Shown here: piece after piece, positions 21,331 to 33,439 of the stretch
How positions within the stretch are numbered: position 1 is the first letter of the stretch
How the letters are laid out: each line of letters starts with the position of its first letter
DNA from: Metaphire vulgaris
Taxonomy: Eukaryota; Annelida; Clitellata; Crassiclitellata; Megascolecidae
Length of the DNA stretch: 64,000 nucleotides
Direction of reading: 5' to 3'
Assembly (NCBI GenBank): GCA_018105865.1
Contig: CM030833.1
Coordinates: 16,441,381-16,505,380 of the forward strand
Notes under the pieces: generated by a model
The model's input: only the letters and a program-made list of their open reading frames with translations
Told to the model about the DNA's origin: nothing
Database searches by the model: none
Position numbers and translations under genes: made by a program

Positions 21331-21810
21331 GTTGTCACTGCGAAATATAAAACCGGGCGTGAGTAGGGTCTAATGGTCTATTGCACTAGAGTATGTATAT
21401 AGTTGTTCTAATAGTAATAAAACGGAAGCTTAACTGTAATGTTAGTTAGAAGGTTCGTAGTGAAACCAGTGTTCAGTGAAATTGGCGAGCTTCCTGCCCT
21501 TGTCTGTAGCTGTGAGATAGCGATCATTCTGTTCTATCTGCAACGTCGCAGGCTTTGCGAGCTTCCTGGATGAACCGATCTCAGTTATACGACTCTTGAC
21601 TCTTTCGTTACTGAGTGCGTATGAACAGCTGCTGACATCCTGGTTTTAGTATTAGGCACTCCTTAGCCGGAACCAGGCATTTTAGGGCTGACCAAAACTT
21701 TATTTTCAACCACGAACTACCAAAAGGAGGAACGATTTCCTAGTTTGATTCTTACTCTGAAGCGAACATCGTGATAAGTGCATTATTATTAAGGCGAGAA
21801 AAAATTTATA

Positions 21811-21873
21811 TTAGATGGATGGATGGACGGACGGATGGACGGACGAATGGATGGATGGTTGGATGGATGGTTG

Positions 21874-21908
<35 letters not shown>

Positions 21909-21930
21909 CGATAGATAGATAGATAGATAG
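21811..21930. repeat. (GGAT)n then (GATA)n microsatellite
   Basis: GGATGGAC-type units give way to about twelve GATA units and a short GATTGATT tail. Confidence 0.9.
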
Positions 21931-22208
21931 ATTTGTCGATTGTTTGACTGATTGGCTGTTTGAATTGATTGATCGATTGACCACGAAAACGTCTCACTTG
22001 TCATTGAACTAGTAAGAAAGTCGTTTGTTGTCAACAGATGGTGTGGCGCATTTGGTAGTAGGCGTCATTGTGCAGTTGCACGACTGTGGTATAGCATCCA
22101 TAACATAATGGCTGCAATTATTTGGCACCGTCATTAACAGGAAGATGTATTACCAGCCAATGAAATTTTCAACCATCTAGGTACTGGGTAGTTATTCTGG
22201 GACGTGCT

Positions 22209-22330
22209 TATGGTAGCCAGGGTGCGATTTGTAGGGGGTAGGGGGATTTTCCTCACCACTGCCCAACTACACCCCTACTGAGGTGGCTACTGACATCCCA
22301 GCCATGGAAGTCGATCTTCCCCACCACTGT
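22209..22330. mobile_element. hAT fragment related to 17030-17200
   Basis: It starts CAGGGTGCGATTTGTAGG and continues TCACCACTGCCCAACTACA as in the intact copy, but no matching right end is present. Confidence 0.5.
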
Positions 22331-22569
22331 GACAGGAAAATGCATTCACCGTCAGCAGAGGGAGACAATTTTTTTCGGCGCTTCGCGCCGAGCATGAGCA
22401 AAACAAATGCAAAACAAATGCAACTTGATGTTCGGTGGTAACTAACCGTAACCTTCATTTTAACCTTTGAAAAAGTTAACCGTTATCTTAACCTTTGAAA
22501 AAAGTTATATATGCTGCTGATTAAACCATTTGTACATCGTCATGATCTGGTAATAAAATTGACAGATTT

Positions 22570-22890
22570 GGTGACAAATTTGGTGATAAGGCAATAGCTT
22601 ACCTAGCAGAACTGTGCGAAGTAGATCGGTTACAAGCATTGGATCAGTTCCGACAGTACAAGAACAATGTGAAAGTAATCGAGAATGTGCTTGCTTCGGT
22701 ACTCCGTAGAATTCAAATTCTGCCTATCTCGTCAGCTGAATGTGAGCGGGGCTTCTCGTGCATGAATATAAATGATACACCATCTCTTGTTTTTACGAAG
22801 GCTAATGGGCCACCACCAACACTGTTCAATTCTGCCACAGTTAATGTATGTTGAAAAATGGGTATGCTATGGCGATTGGCGACATGCTGC
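22570..22890 (+). pseudogene. hAT transposase C-terminal dimerisation domain relic
   Basis: The frame reads IQILPISSAECERGFSCMN, the hallmark of the hAT C-terminal dimerisation domain, then KANGPPPTLF. The trailing YVEKW segment is in another frame, so a frameshift lies near 22840. The catalytic core is absent. A hAT MITE (22894-23422) inserted just downstream. This is the only hAT transposase sequence I see among the many hAT MITEs, and there is no evidence it mobilised them. Confidence 0.75.
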
Positions 22891-22893
22891 CTC

Positions 22894-23422
22894 CAGACTT
22901 GGAACCGGGTCACATTTCGAGACCCGGTGACCCAGTGACCCGAAATAAAAGTGACCCAGTGACCCGGTGACCCAGTGACCCGGTTCCATTATAACTGTAA
23001 CTCTAATATATTCTTCACTTTAGCACACGAGCAAAACTTTAAATATAGGCCTATTGTTTTTAAACCAATAAATATTTGAATATTTATCAATCACGTCAAG
23101 TAAACGTTGTCATCACACCATAGAAGTTTTCATTAGGCCTACATTTTATAACATTCCATAGAGTAATAATACCAATATCCCTCAGTGATAAAATCAATTA
23201 CTTGTATCTGTGGACCTAACTAATATCAAGCGGACAGTCTCTTCAGCCTTTCCGGTCAATTCGGGATCGATGAACCTGCATGCTTAGCATCTGAAGAAGA
23301 TTTTAATTAACACCGGGTCTATAACCGGGTCATAAAGATGACCCAGAGACCCGGTGACCCGTGACCGGTGGACAAATGTGACCCGAATGACCCAGTGACC
23401 CAGTGACCCGGTTCCAAGTCTG
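22894..23422. mobile_element. hAT MITE with GACCCAGT repeats, TSD GCTGCCTC
   Basis: The ends CAGACTTGGAACCGGGTC and GACCCGGTTCCAAGTCTG are 18-bp inverted repeats flanked by perfect GCTGCCTC. Subterminal blocks at both ends are runs of the 8-mer GACCCAGT and its variants. Confidence 0.92.
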
Positions 23423-23533
23423 GCTGCCTCACATGCACCAATTACTGGCAAAAAACTGACAAGACACCTGCGTCGATTCCTGCCATGTTCTACGTTCTCC
23501 TTTGAATATTGGGAAAAGCAAAATATGCATTTG

Positions 23534-23587
<54 letters not shown>

Positions 23588-24250
23588 TCCCCACCTACGA
23601 GTAGTTGCGCGTGTCATCGTTGGTTGCTGTTTGGTTGGTCGGAGGCTTCGGTCGGTCACAAAAGTGTCGTCAAATTTCTGTCTTGAAACAAAAGCCGAGG
23701 AAAACAGACACCAAAGAGAACGCCTCTATCACGCCATCTGACGTCCAGTACACGCATCTAGCTACGCCTGTCGAACCTGAAACAACTACAGTACAATACT
23801 TAATAGGCCTATGAATAGTGAAAATTATCATAGGTGGCTTAGTCAAATAAATTATCAGATCATAGCTTCGAAAATTATTCCGAAGGTATAAAGTTAACAT
23901 CAGAACTATCCTTGTTGAAGTTGTTGCATTATTAAATGAAGTCGGTGCAGCCAAATGGTACTGAACCAGACATGTTTAGGTAGCCAATACCGTAAATTGA
24001 GAGAAGGTTGAAACTTAAAGGCTGAAGTACCGGTATTAGCCTAGGCCCTATACGCAGTGGCGGCTCCACCGGCGGGGGGGGGGGGGCAGGGGAGCCATAG
24101 TTTAGCGACGCTTTTAAGCTAAGGATAGATTGCCGCGTAGGTTTCGTAGGTCAGAGGCCTGCAGGATGCGACGCTGACGGAAGAAATTGAACAATGAACA
24201 CTTTCCGAGAACACCAGTTTTCCCAAGCAAATTGATTTAGGCCTAGTAGA

Positions 24251-24554
24251 CAGGGGCGTAGCGAGGGTACAGTATCTGGCACCCTGGGACAATGTCTACT
24301 GTTGGCGCCCCCCACCCCTCCCGACAACACAACATCCGTCAAACTGCCGATAAGCAAAAACGTCATCACCTGCGTTCTCTCGGCGCCTCCTCAACTCTCT
24401 ACGGCGCCCCTCTCCCTGTGCTCCTGACGAGCAAAAAAGGTAGTCGCAATTGCTTCTTATTTATTTAACTAACCACCAAAACCCGATTTTGGTGTCCCCT
24501 CACCTCGGCGCCCCGGGGCATATGCTCCTCTGCCCCATCCTCGCTACGCCTCTG
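24251..24554. mobile_element. hAT MITE, TSD CTAGTAGA/CTGGTAGA
   Basis: The ends are CAGGGGCGTAGCGAGGG and CCTCGCTACGCCTCTG, with a 7-of-8 duplication. Two minus-oriented motif copies lie near 24348 and 24424. Confidence 0.85.
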
Positions 24555-24584
24555 CTGGTAGATGGTTTAAAATATTTAACTAAT

Positions 24585-24637
<53 letters not shown>

Positions 24638-24993
24638 TCCCCACCTACGAGTAGTTGCGCGTGTCATCGTTGGTTGCTGTTTGGTTGGTCGGAGGCTTCG
24701 GTCGGTCACAAAAGTGTCGTCAAATTTCTGTCTTGAAACAAAAGCCGAGGAAAACAGACACCAAAGAGAACGCCTCTATCACGCCATCTGACGTCCAGTA
24801 CACGCATCTAGCTACGCCTGTCGAACCTGAAACAACTACAGTACAATACTTAATAGGCCTATGAATAGTGAAAATTATCATAGGTGGCTTAGTCAAATAA
24901 ATTATCAGATCATAGCTTCGAAAATTATTCCGAAGGTATAAAGTTAAAATCAGAACTATCCTTGTTGAAGTTGTTGCATTTAGGCCTAGTAGA

Positions 24994-25297
24994 CAGGGGC
25001 GTAGCGAGGGTACAGTATCTGGCACCCTGGGACAATGTCTACTGTTGGCGCCCCCCACCCCTCCCGACAACACAACATCCGTCAAACTGCCGATAAGCAA
25101 AAACGTCATCACCTGCGTTCTCTCGGCGCCTCCTCAACTCTCTACGGCGCCCCTCTCCCTGTGCTCCTGACGAGCAAAAAAGGTAGTCGCAATTGCTTCT
25201 TATTTATTTAACTAACCACCAAAACCCGATTTTGGTGTCCCCTCACCTCGGCGCCCCGGGGCATATGCTCCTCTGCCCCATCCTCGCTACGCCTCTG
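24994..25297. mobile_element. Second copy of the 24251 hAT MITE, by tandem duplication
   Basis: It is identical in ends, interior and flanks to 24251-24554. It was copied as part of block B rather than by transposition, because the flanking sequence is duplicated too. Confidence 0.85.
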
Positions 25298-25526
25298 CTG
25301 GTAGATGGTTTAAAATATTTAACTAATAGAGTATGACAGTGACTTTGCATAATATCGCACAATTTAATAACGGAAGATTTTCATATAGTGGCAGTTGTTT
25401 GTGAAAAGTAAAAACCAAGTCGACGAAGTTATCATTTCTCTTAATAGTTTTCATGCAATCACTCTCGTGCTTTTTGTTCATTTGCGCACCACGCGTGACC
25501 ACTGAACGAAGAACCGACTCAAACAG

Positions 25527-25755
25527 GGGCGTCATTGAGGGGGCAGGGGCCGTGCCCCTAAGGAAGTGAAGAAATAAGGTATAATGTATTAAATAAAGAA
25601 AGAAATTTGCACAAAATCGCCCAAAATTTGCCCAAAATAGTTCAAAAATTTACAAATTTGCCCAATTTGGTCCAAAAATTGCCCAAAATTTGCCAAAAAT
25701 TTGCCAAAAATTGGCCAAAATGCCAAAAATTGGCCAAAAATTGGCAAAAATTATC
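25527..25755. repeat. hAT left end and GCCCAAAATTT low-complexity tract
   Basis: A CAGGGGCGTCATTGAGGGG terminus is followed by about 150 bp of imperfect CCCAAAATTTG/GCCAAAAATT units. No right end was found. Confidence 0.55.
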
Positions 25756-25759
25756 TCTC

Positions 25760-27270
25760 CCAAGAAAAGTGTGAAATGGCACTAATGGACTCAAAGTATT
25801 TATGCAGTCATAATGGTGGCAGGGCATGGTAAAGTTAGTCCTCATAGTCAAGCCAGATTGGATTAAATTATGGGCAAAAGGTCAATCAAGTGATTCAAGA
25901 CTGCATCAGATGATTTGACTTAACGAACATGGTTTCCTATGTCCGGACGGAATTCGAAACCACAATCTCCAGAACTTTTACCGTATCACCATTAACTCTT
26001 AGGCAGCCATGTTGTTTTTAGAGAATTTACCCCTCCACAGTTTCCCAAAATGTTTTAATTCGAATATCATAACAATATTGACAATGTATATATCAATTTA
26101 AAGGGCTTTTGATTATCTACAAGAATATGAAAAGAAAAATATAACATTTGCAATGACATTCTTCATATTTCATGAGAAGATATAAAAATTAAAAATATTA
26201 AAAATTAAAATTGGACTTTGAAGTTCATTAAAAATTGTGTAAGCAACAAGACAGTGTAAGAAAGCTATCTGAAATATGCACACATATATAATAAACATTT
26301 AAAAATTTAAATATAGATGTAAAAATGTCATATTTTAGTTTACAGAGAATTTAGTGTGAAAGGTCACAAAGAAATTATGACATATGTATTTTTGGCACTT
26401 GGCACTTGTCGCAAATGCTCCTAAAAGATTTTATCAGCAACAAGACATGCTGCAATTTTGCGGGCTGCCCGCAAAATGTCACTGCCTATGTAATCGACGT
26501 TAAAAATTATGTAAAATGTGATATTTTAGTTTAGAAAGGATCTTGTGTGAAAGATGTCGAAGCAATTATGACATACATATATTTGACAATTGTCAAAAAA
26601 GTTCAAAAACTTGGTTTTTTTATACTTTCCAGCAGAATTTGTTCGGTTTCGTTATCATCGGACCTGGAAATACCCATGTCATCAAACTTACCATTTTCAA
26701 TCGCTTCTAAACCTTCTTTAGTTGAATAAAACATCTGCCCCTGTGTGTATAGAAGGGCATTTAAAATTTAAATGCCAAAAGGACCGCAAAGCTCGCCTAC
26801 GAATCGACATATTCTCGCCGTTGTTTTCCTTAGTGTCGTTTTCACCTTGCATTTTCTCAGATCTTGCCAAAAATGTATCCATTTCAAATTTCATAGGGCT
26901 AAATCTCGGTAAAAGCATCAAATTCAACTGTTACTATACTTATAGTTACCCTACTATTGCAACATCTCAACACATGCAATGTAATAATTTCAAAACGGTA
27001 ATTGGGTCAAATGTATCCTTGCGCGCTCAGACGCTGTTGTTTTTACATTGTAAAGGTCGCAAGGACGGTGACGTCAACGAAAGACGTTAATTTCTGGCAG
27101 TTGTATCGTTGCGCGCGCAACGTTATATAAAAAAATGGATGTCCGATATATTGTATTGTAGGCTGTGCCGCAGGCTGGTGTGAGGTTCTATATATGACGC
27201 CATTTTTACACTTGCTCATCCGGCAAAATTTTTAGGAAGGGAACAAAAAAATTAAAATAATAGTAAAATT
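25760..27270. other. AT-rich intronic sequence, nothing identified
   Basis: SIX4/5 intron. Two segments (26100-26350 and 26500-26600) share phrases such as GAAATTATGACATA, suggesting an old direct repeat. Open frames at 26718-27090 on both strands match nothing I know. Confidence 0.5.
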
Positions 27271-27274
27271 CTGA

Positions 27275-27347
27275 AATTCTTTCACGGCACAGCTGGAATC
27301 TCTAGCGGCACACTAGTGTGCCGCGGCACACAGTTTGCGAGACACTG
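27275..27347. mobile_element. hAT terminus fragment, GTGTGCCGCGGCACAC type
   Basis: The end GCGAGACACTG follows a palindromic GTGTGCCGCGGCACAC block, like the CAGTGTTTCGCAAACTG class of hAT ends. The other end is missing. Confidence 0.55.
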
Positions 27348-27959
27348 CTATAGGCGGTCGGTTTTAGAAAGAAGCTCCTGCGTCTCAAGCAATATAGGCC
27401 TACAGGGCAGGTTGAATTTTGCACGGTCTAGTGAAAGACGAATTTAACGTGTCTAGGAACGGCATAGGCCTACATCATGAGCAGCAATGAATTCACACTG
27501 TAAGTGTCGGTTGGGCATAAGTAGGGCACATGTTGCAGGGCATGTTTCGTCGTCGGTTTACCAGGAAACTGTAAAACTGTGAAACCAGATACTGTAATTA
27601 CTTGTTCTAAAGAAATGTGGTATCACATTCTGCGATATAAATTGCATAGAATAGGCCTAGCGACTAATCCCACTCGTTCCACAAGGAACTTCCACTTTAT
27701 CTGATCGACCAAATGGGGCCTTGAACGGTTGAACCCGGCACACAAGAAGACAGAAAACTGAATTGATATTTAGATTGTTACAAAATTGGGAGATACTTCC
27801 ACGCCAATACTTGACTAACGCTAGCTTCTGATCATCTGATGTGAGGTCAGTCTCTTGAGCTAATGATATGGAGTTCATGAACAATGACACGCTGTGCACA
27901 AAAAGACGTCTCGACAGAAAAAAATATTTTTTATCAACCGTGGACTGACTCCCTGAGCG

Positions 27960-28197
27960 CAGGCACGTCGGAACGAATTTTTGGCAGGGGGTGCAGATTT
28001 TCCGAGGTGTTTGGTTGTCAAATTTTTCTGCGGACAAGCAAAAAAGGCCATTTCCTATATATTTTTAAGTCGACAAGCAAAAAATCCAGGAGTGCAGATC
28101 TGCACCCCAGCCTCGTCTTCCAAGGGGTGCGCTGCACCCCCTACTTTTTTCAGAGGGTGCAGCTGCACCCCCTGCACCCCTACTTCGTACGGGCCTG
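27960..28197. mobile_element. hAT MITE, degraded TSD
   Basis: The ends are CAGGCACGTCGGAACGAA and CTTCGTACGGGCCTG. The flanks CCTGAGCG and CCTAGGCG match in 6 of 8. The interior repeats GGGTGCAG/CTGCACCC and has two minus-oriented motif copies. Confidence 0.75.
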
Positions 28198-28934
28198 CCT
28201 AGGCGATTTATTTATCTCTCTCCCTCTTTGTCTCACCCACCTACACACGCGCACGCGCATTTCCATTCGGCCGGTTTAATCTCTTTGTATTTCATTGGGT
28301 TTAAAGTGCAAGTAGGCCTATATGGTGGATGCGAAACAGCTGATGTGAGACGAGAGGAGATGTCGCCAATCGCGTGAACAAAAGTCAGACGACGGTGACA
28401 TACAGTATGATGAGGGCAAGCGTGTCTGTGTGTGTGTGCGTGCTTGCGTGCATGTGCTGGCGTATCTGTTGCGACGCCACAGCACACCCACCCCATGAAG
28501 AATAAAGATAGAAGGCCTGTCAACCATACAGTGACTTGGAGTTGATGATGCATGTCCAGACGAAATCATCACACCTGAGACTCAATCACGCCATTAAACT
28601 TAAAAACACTGAAACCTCATAAATTGTGTGTTAGAGGGTGGGGGGGGGGTCTGGAAAAGCGACTTCAGATGCAGCCGAAGAAGGCACGTCAAACATTGTA
28701 CCATGTGTAATGCCTTCGAAAATTTCAGCTCAGCCTCAATATTTAGGCGCGGATTGATTTGTTTGTCAGCGCCATATAGGCTTACTAAAAAAGGAGTAGG
28801 GGAAGCCCCCGACTGGTTTTTAACCTCCATTTTGACAATATGGCGCAGGAGGCATCCTGAGTCAAGGGCGATAATGTAATATATTTGTAGCTTTTCACTA
28901 AACACGCATTTTATGATCAGTACCTTCTCCTCTC

Positions 28935-28938
<4 letters not shown>

Positions 28939-29000
<62 letters not shown>
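28939..29000. repeat. (CA)n microsatellite
   Basis: About thirty perfect CA units. Confidence 0.95.
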
Positions 29001-29002
<2 letters not shown>

Positions 29003-29168
29003 TATACACAGTACAAATGTATAGTTTTTAGCTTTTCTCAATATTCAAGGGAGAACGTAGAACATTTTTAAAAATTCAAGCTTTTTCTTTGCCAGCATAA
29101 TGAGAAAAATGACCTTAATGTTCTTATATTTTATGCAAAAACATTGAGACCAAGTTTAATACATCCAT

Positions 29169-29399
29169 TGGCGTAGCCACGGCTGGGGCACGGGGGCGGC
29201 CCCCTATTCTGGCTGGGACCGGTCGCAGAATATGCGCAAAACCGTTGAGAAATTTGGGCGGACATAGGCCTATAGCATGATGATGATCAAAGAGAATACG
29301 TGAATGTGCGAAGACCTTGACGATCTTTTTTCCTGCCGGCGACTTTTACCCGAAAATGTCGGCGGGTCCTTCCTATTCCGAAACCCTGGCTATGCCGCT
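29169..29399. mobile_element. hAT-like MITE just upstream of the second SIX exon
   Basis: The ends are CATTGGCGTAGCCACGG and CCCTGGCTATGCCGCTG, with poorly matching flanks. A decayed GACGATCTTTTTTCCTGCCGG motif lies inside. The right border is only about 55 bp from the exon acceptor. Confidence 0.6.
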
Positions 29400-29455
29400 G
29401 TTAAGATCTAGACGAATTTCAGTCCCAATCTTGCAGTGACGATGATGTGTTTCAG

Positions 29456-29663
29456 ACCTTCCGCTTCATTCGCCTGCGAGAGTCGTGCCGTGTTCCCGTC
29501 GCATCAACTGATTTCCAGTGCACATCATCCGAGCAACCGATCGATCGGATTGCACGGCGGCGCGTCGACCGCCTGCGACGGGCGGACGCCCTCCGACCGC
29601 CTGATGCGTCTCAGCTGCACGTACCAGGACCTCGACAGCTCGTTTGAGAGCTACGAGCGAGCT

Positions 29664-29697
<34 letters not shown>

Positions 29698-30035
29698 ATA
29701 TTCGTCACGGACTGATTCACAGCACCGAGGTCGAGTATAACGGCGGCGGCCAGCCATGCGGTTTCGAGTTTCGAAGCTTGAGATTCAATGGCGGCTCTCC
29801 CGACAAAGAAGACCTTGTGGTCGGGAATGACATGAGCGCTAGAAAGTCCCACGATCGTCTGCGCCATTCCGTAGAAAACCACGGTTTGCTTCGCCGCTCT
29901 TCGGACGGTGTTCATTCGCCGTCTGCCAATAGCACCGATCAGACGACCGATGCGACCTGTGTGTTTGGAAATTCTGGGTCTCAGTGGGTTGTTCACCAAT
30001 CGGCCCACCAAAAGTCTTTGACTTTCTCCTTTTAA
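29456..30035 (+). CDS. Six4/5: SIX4/5, probable second coding exon
   Basis: The acceptor GTGTTTCAG at 29455 gives a phase-2 entry that exactly completes the AG left by the exon ending at 18593, producing AGA (Arg). The frame then stays open for about 192 codons to TAA at 30033-30035. It is GC-rich against an AT-rich intron, with a proline run and serine/histidine-rich segments as expected for the poorly conserved C-terminal region of SIX4/5. No conserved motif proves membership. An internal donor to a further exon cannot be excluded. If it ends here, the protein is about 481 residues. Confidence 0.6.
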
Positions 30036-30571
30036 CGGGTTCATTTCAGCAGCGGATTTCTCAAAATTGTAGGAGTCGCAGAAAACACCGCCTCTATGGC
30101 TATGTGCAAGTAAACCTAATGCTATACAACTGCGGTTGCTACAAAAAAATAACCACATGCTTATGTTTTGAGCATGCCTAGTTTGGGCAATGATGGCAAT
30201 CATTGTGGGAGATTGAAAGCGAGTGAACTCTCTGAACTGACATACAAAGGAAATCGCAAACGTTTCATTCTGGATTGCGAGTTTCCCAAATAGACCTGTG
30301 AGTTATAGGGATATTCACGTGCACAACATTCCGAATTAAAATTAGGCTCACTGAAGTAGGGGCATCTCGAGGCTTCTATACAGAGTTGCATTTCCCTTTT
30401 CGACTAAAGGCTTAGGGGCGTCTTGAGCTCTCCAATCGGGTCTGACGGTCTGACCTTCAAATGTATGGTATTATCATATCCAATCACCCTATCTACCCAG
30501 TGATAAAAGTTTTTCATCGTTTTCGCATGAAGCTGACTACCAATCTAGGCCCAAAATCGAATAATGGAGAC

Positions 30572-30754
30572 TAGGGATATTTTTACACCCATCATAACAC
30601 CCCTCCCCAACACCCCCAATTTGAGGTCGACACTCCCCAAATTTAGTAATGTGACAATGGTATGCATACAAAATGCATACTAATTAGCTCCGAACACCCC
30701 AAATTGAGGTCGACACCCCCTCCCCAAATTCACAATCCTCTAGAAATACCCCTG
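30572..30754. mobile_element. hAT MITE, TSD ATGGAGAC
   Basis: The ends TAGGGATATTTTTACACC and AGAAATACCCCTG are flanked by perfect ATGGAGAC. The interior shares AATGTGACAATGGTATGCATAC with 7529-7811. Confidence 0.88.
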
Positions 30755-32145
30755 ATGGAGACGCCCCGTGTCTCCTCGTGGCTACTATAGTAGCCATTGT
30801 CTACCTTAGCGAGGTCTGGGGAGCCCAAGCCGCCCCTAAATTAAGGTCAACACTAGATTCAAATCTTGAACTTCGGAGGAAATTCACAGACCCCGTGTGT
30901 AACAGCTATTCGGCCAGGCCTCTTCACCTACCCAATTAGATGCAATTTATTAGCGTTTCAATAAAAATCACACAACTACACTTGGCCTGAATAAAGGGGG
31001 CTCGAAGCACCTGTCTCTCTAATGGCTGTGCCATTGGGCAGCCAAAAACAGATACGCGCGTCGCATTTATTCCGACTAAAGGGCTTGGGGGAGCGTCGTG
31101 AGCTTCCCCAACGGGTTCTGGTACGGAATTCCAATCGCAGAAATTTTGAATAATAGCCCATGAGCTCCGATGCGCACTTGAGACTTTAATTGCGATTTAT
31201 TACTTAATGCCTGTAAGTTGCCTCCAACAAGTAATTCTACAGCGATGAATACGCGAACGAGTGAAGACTGAGATTGAAACCATAACCCTACTTTTATAAG
31301 CAGTGCTATATCTGTTGAATCTGAGACAATAACGTTCAAATCAGTGATTTAAGGATTCAATGATTTTTTTCAATTGATCAAATGTACAGTTGTGTATGTT
31401 TATAGGACATGACTGTAGACAAATTCATGTTAGCTAGATTTGTGACTCTTAATAGTGTTAACTTGTGAGTTGTGATCATTGGCGCAGTCGGCTTTCAAAT
31501 ATTGGAGAAGAGCGGCGTTACGAGCTAAATCTCTGGCTGAGACTAAATCTCTAAAGTTCTAAACTATTTTAAGGCGTTAATAGCGCTCCTCTGCCAACAC
31601 ACGATTTTTAATATGTTTCTTTGGAGGTCCCTTTGTGTCCGCCCGCCCGCCCGCCCGCAGTGCTCCTCCTCTGTCTTCTAATCCATCAATTTAACCGAAT
31701 ATTTTAATAAGCCGGGCAATTTAAGAACACTCGGCGCACCGGCATTGGAAGCGACTCGGTCGTGTATCGGTCGTCGGGGGCCTAATCGACGTCGAAACAG
31801 TATCTCCTCGCCGCTAGATGACCATGTAAGCCGAGACGCCGTCTGCTGTTACCGACGGATATGACCCGACACAGCGGCGGGTGTCATCGGTAAGCTACAA
31901 GTCTCGACGCCGCCGCCACAGTCGCATGCGCTGCCCGTCATTTCGCACGTCATGCGCACGTGCACTGCCCAGTCGTCGTCGTCGACAGAAGAGATACGTG
32001 TCGTGAGACGACAAGTTTTGCCGCCAGTCATTTTCGAAATTCAGTACCGTACGAACTGAAGCGCATTCTTCTTTTATGTGGGACACGCAATGGATTGGAG
32101 CGGGAAGATAGGAGAGTGGTATCCTAACATCATTGGACTGTAGAG
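30755..32145. other. Non-coding sequence 3' of SIX4/5
   Basis: No gene seen. A diverged direct repeat (TTCGACTAAAGGCTTAGGGG near 30397 and CCGACTAAAGGGCTTGGGGG near 31071) and a short (CCGC)n tract near 31641 are the only structures I see. Confidence 0.5.
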
Positions 32146-32334
32146 CAGTGGCGGCTCCAGGATTTGGCAAGTGGGAGGTGGCGCGTTGGGGTGGCAACTT
32201 CTAATCATGGGGCAACTATTTGTTGTTTAATGTGTGTAGCATTAAGTATAGGGTCCAAACAGGGGGGCCACTGGGGGGCCAGGCACTCAATAGGGGCCAC
32301 GGATCCCCCGGGCGCCCCGGTGGAGCCGCCACTG
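32146..32334. mobile_element. hAT MITE, TSD CTGTAGAG
   Basis: The ends CAGTGGCGGCTCCAGG and GGTGGAGCCGCCACTG are perfect inverted repeats over 14 bp, with perfect CTGTAGAG duplications. Confidence 0.92.
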
Positions 32335-32427
32335 CTGTAGAGCCGACAGAAGCGAGTTCGAGACCCGCAAGAACTAGAGATGTGTGGTTTGGGTACAGCA
32401 AAATGCCTACCCTATCCGTACCCGCTA

Positions 32428-32822
32428 GGGGCTGTCCATTAATTACATCAGCAATGTAGGGGAGAGGTTTGAAAAGTTTGACAGTTGTTGACAGGGGGAG
32501 GGGGTCAAGAGAAGTTGACGTCAATAATTTCACTTTTTACAAATAATCAAAAAATAGGACATTCCATGGAATACTAGGCCTACTTATTACAGTGGAAAAA
32601 AGCATGGCAAAAAGGTCATCACCACCACATGTTGAGTTGTTGACACTCGATGAGCAAAACAGAGGGAAAATGGTCATCACCGCAAAAAATAATAACCTTG
32701 TTATTGGGACCTGTCATTGATCTGGGGAGGAGGGGGGGGTTTCTGAAAGTTGACAGTTGTTGACAAGGGGGGAGGGGGTCAAAATTGTCCAAAAATTGTT
32801 GACATAATTAATGGACAGCCCC
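32428..32822. mobile_element. TIR element, GGGGCTGTCCATTAATTA type
   Basis: The ends GGGGCTGTCCATTAATTAC and ATAATTAATGGACAGCCCC are flanked by TA. Internal pairs of GTTGACAGTTGTTGACA and AATTGTTGACAT are present, plus degenerate GGTCATCACC motif copies. A second, more decayed copy lies at 40750. Confidence 0.8.
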
Positions 32823-33268
32823 TATGCGCGTAAGCGAAGCGCGTATACGCTTATAAGCGCCGATGCGAGCCCGAGTAATTATTCGTCTGGACTCTGGAGT
32901 ATATTTTTTTGTTTTACGTCAACTAGGAGCCTAGGAATAGGCCTACGGTCTGAAATTAGGCTAAAAGGCTTATTTTGCGTGTCTGGAATAGTAAAAAAAC
33001 TACATTCTGTGCCGCGACATCTTGTGCGCGATAATTTGAAGCGCGATGTTAGGCTAATATTGACGTAAGCTATTACCGGAATCATCCCATAGGCCTAAAC
33101 ATCTTGTTCGCATCTTGCCTTCCATATTTGCGGCTTTTTAAGGAGGACACTTGCCCTCAGAAAATTAATATCTATTTTTGTAACTAACTATATTTTGGCT
33201 TTTAACCAGTATTAAGTCATTAACCGTTGACATCGTGTTTTGCCCGCTGAAAAATTTTCTGTGGGTGC

Positions 33269-33390
33269 CCAGGGTTTAATCTAGGCCGTTTCCGGGTAAA
33301 AAATCGCCCTTTCCCCCCGGAAATTTCAAATTCCCCCCGAAATTTTAGCATGCTATATAAGCTAACAGCAGCCTTGTTTCGAGTTCGCGC
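33269..33390. mobile_element. hAT fragment related to 12818-13005
   Basis: The start CAGGGTTTAATCTAGGCCG is followed by the same CCCCCCGGAAATTTCAAATT interior. It is truncated. Confidence 0.6.
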
Positions 33391-33439
33391 AACAACGGGT
33401 GAACGGACAACATCCTGGCTTTAAGAAAGCGCCGCAAGA

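Larger units (their letters stand above)
23536..25333 (+). repeat. Near-identical tandem duplication (A-X-B-A-B)
   Basis: Block A (a TG microsatellite plus about 345 bp) occurs at 23536-23927 and 24590-24980. Block B (TAGGCCTAGTAGA, a hAT MITE, AACTAATAGAGT) occurs at 24238-24590 and 24981-25333. A 310-bp segment X (23928-24237) is present only in the first unit. The copies differ by about one base outside the microsatellite. This is either a very recent duplication or an assembly join of two haplotypes. Confidence 0.92.

Noticed and set aside
27657..28037. 126-codon minus-strand open frame in the SIX intron
   Set aside because: It overlaps a hAT MITE at one end and no motif, homologue or splice context supports it.
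29466..30203. 245-codon open frame antisense to the second SIX exon
   Set aside because: It mirrors the GC-rich coding strand, has poly-Arg from the antisense of the proline run and no recognisable domain. The plus-strand frame has the phase-matched acceptor.
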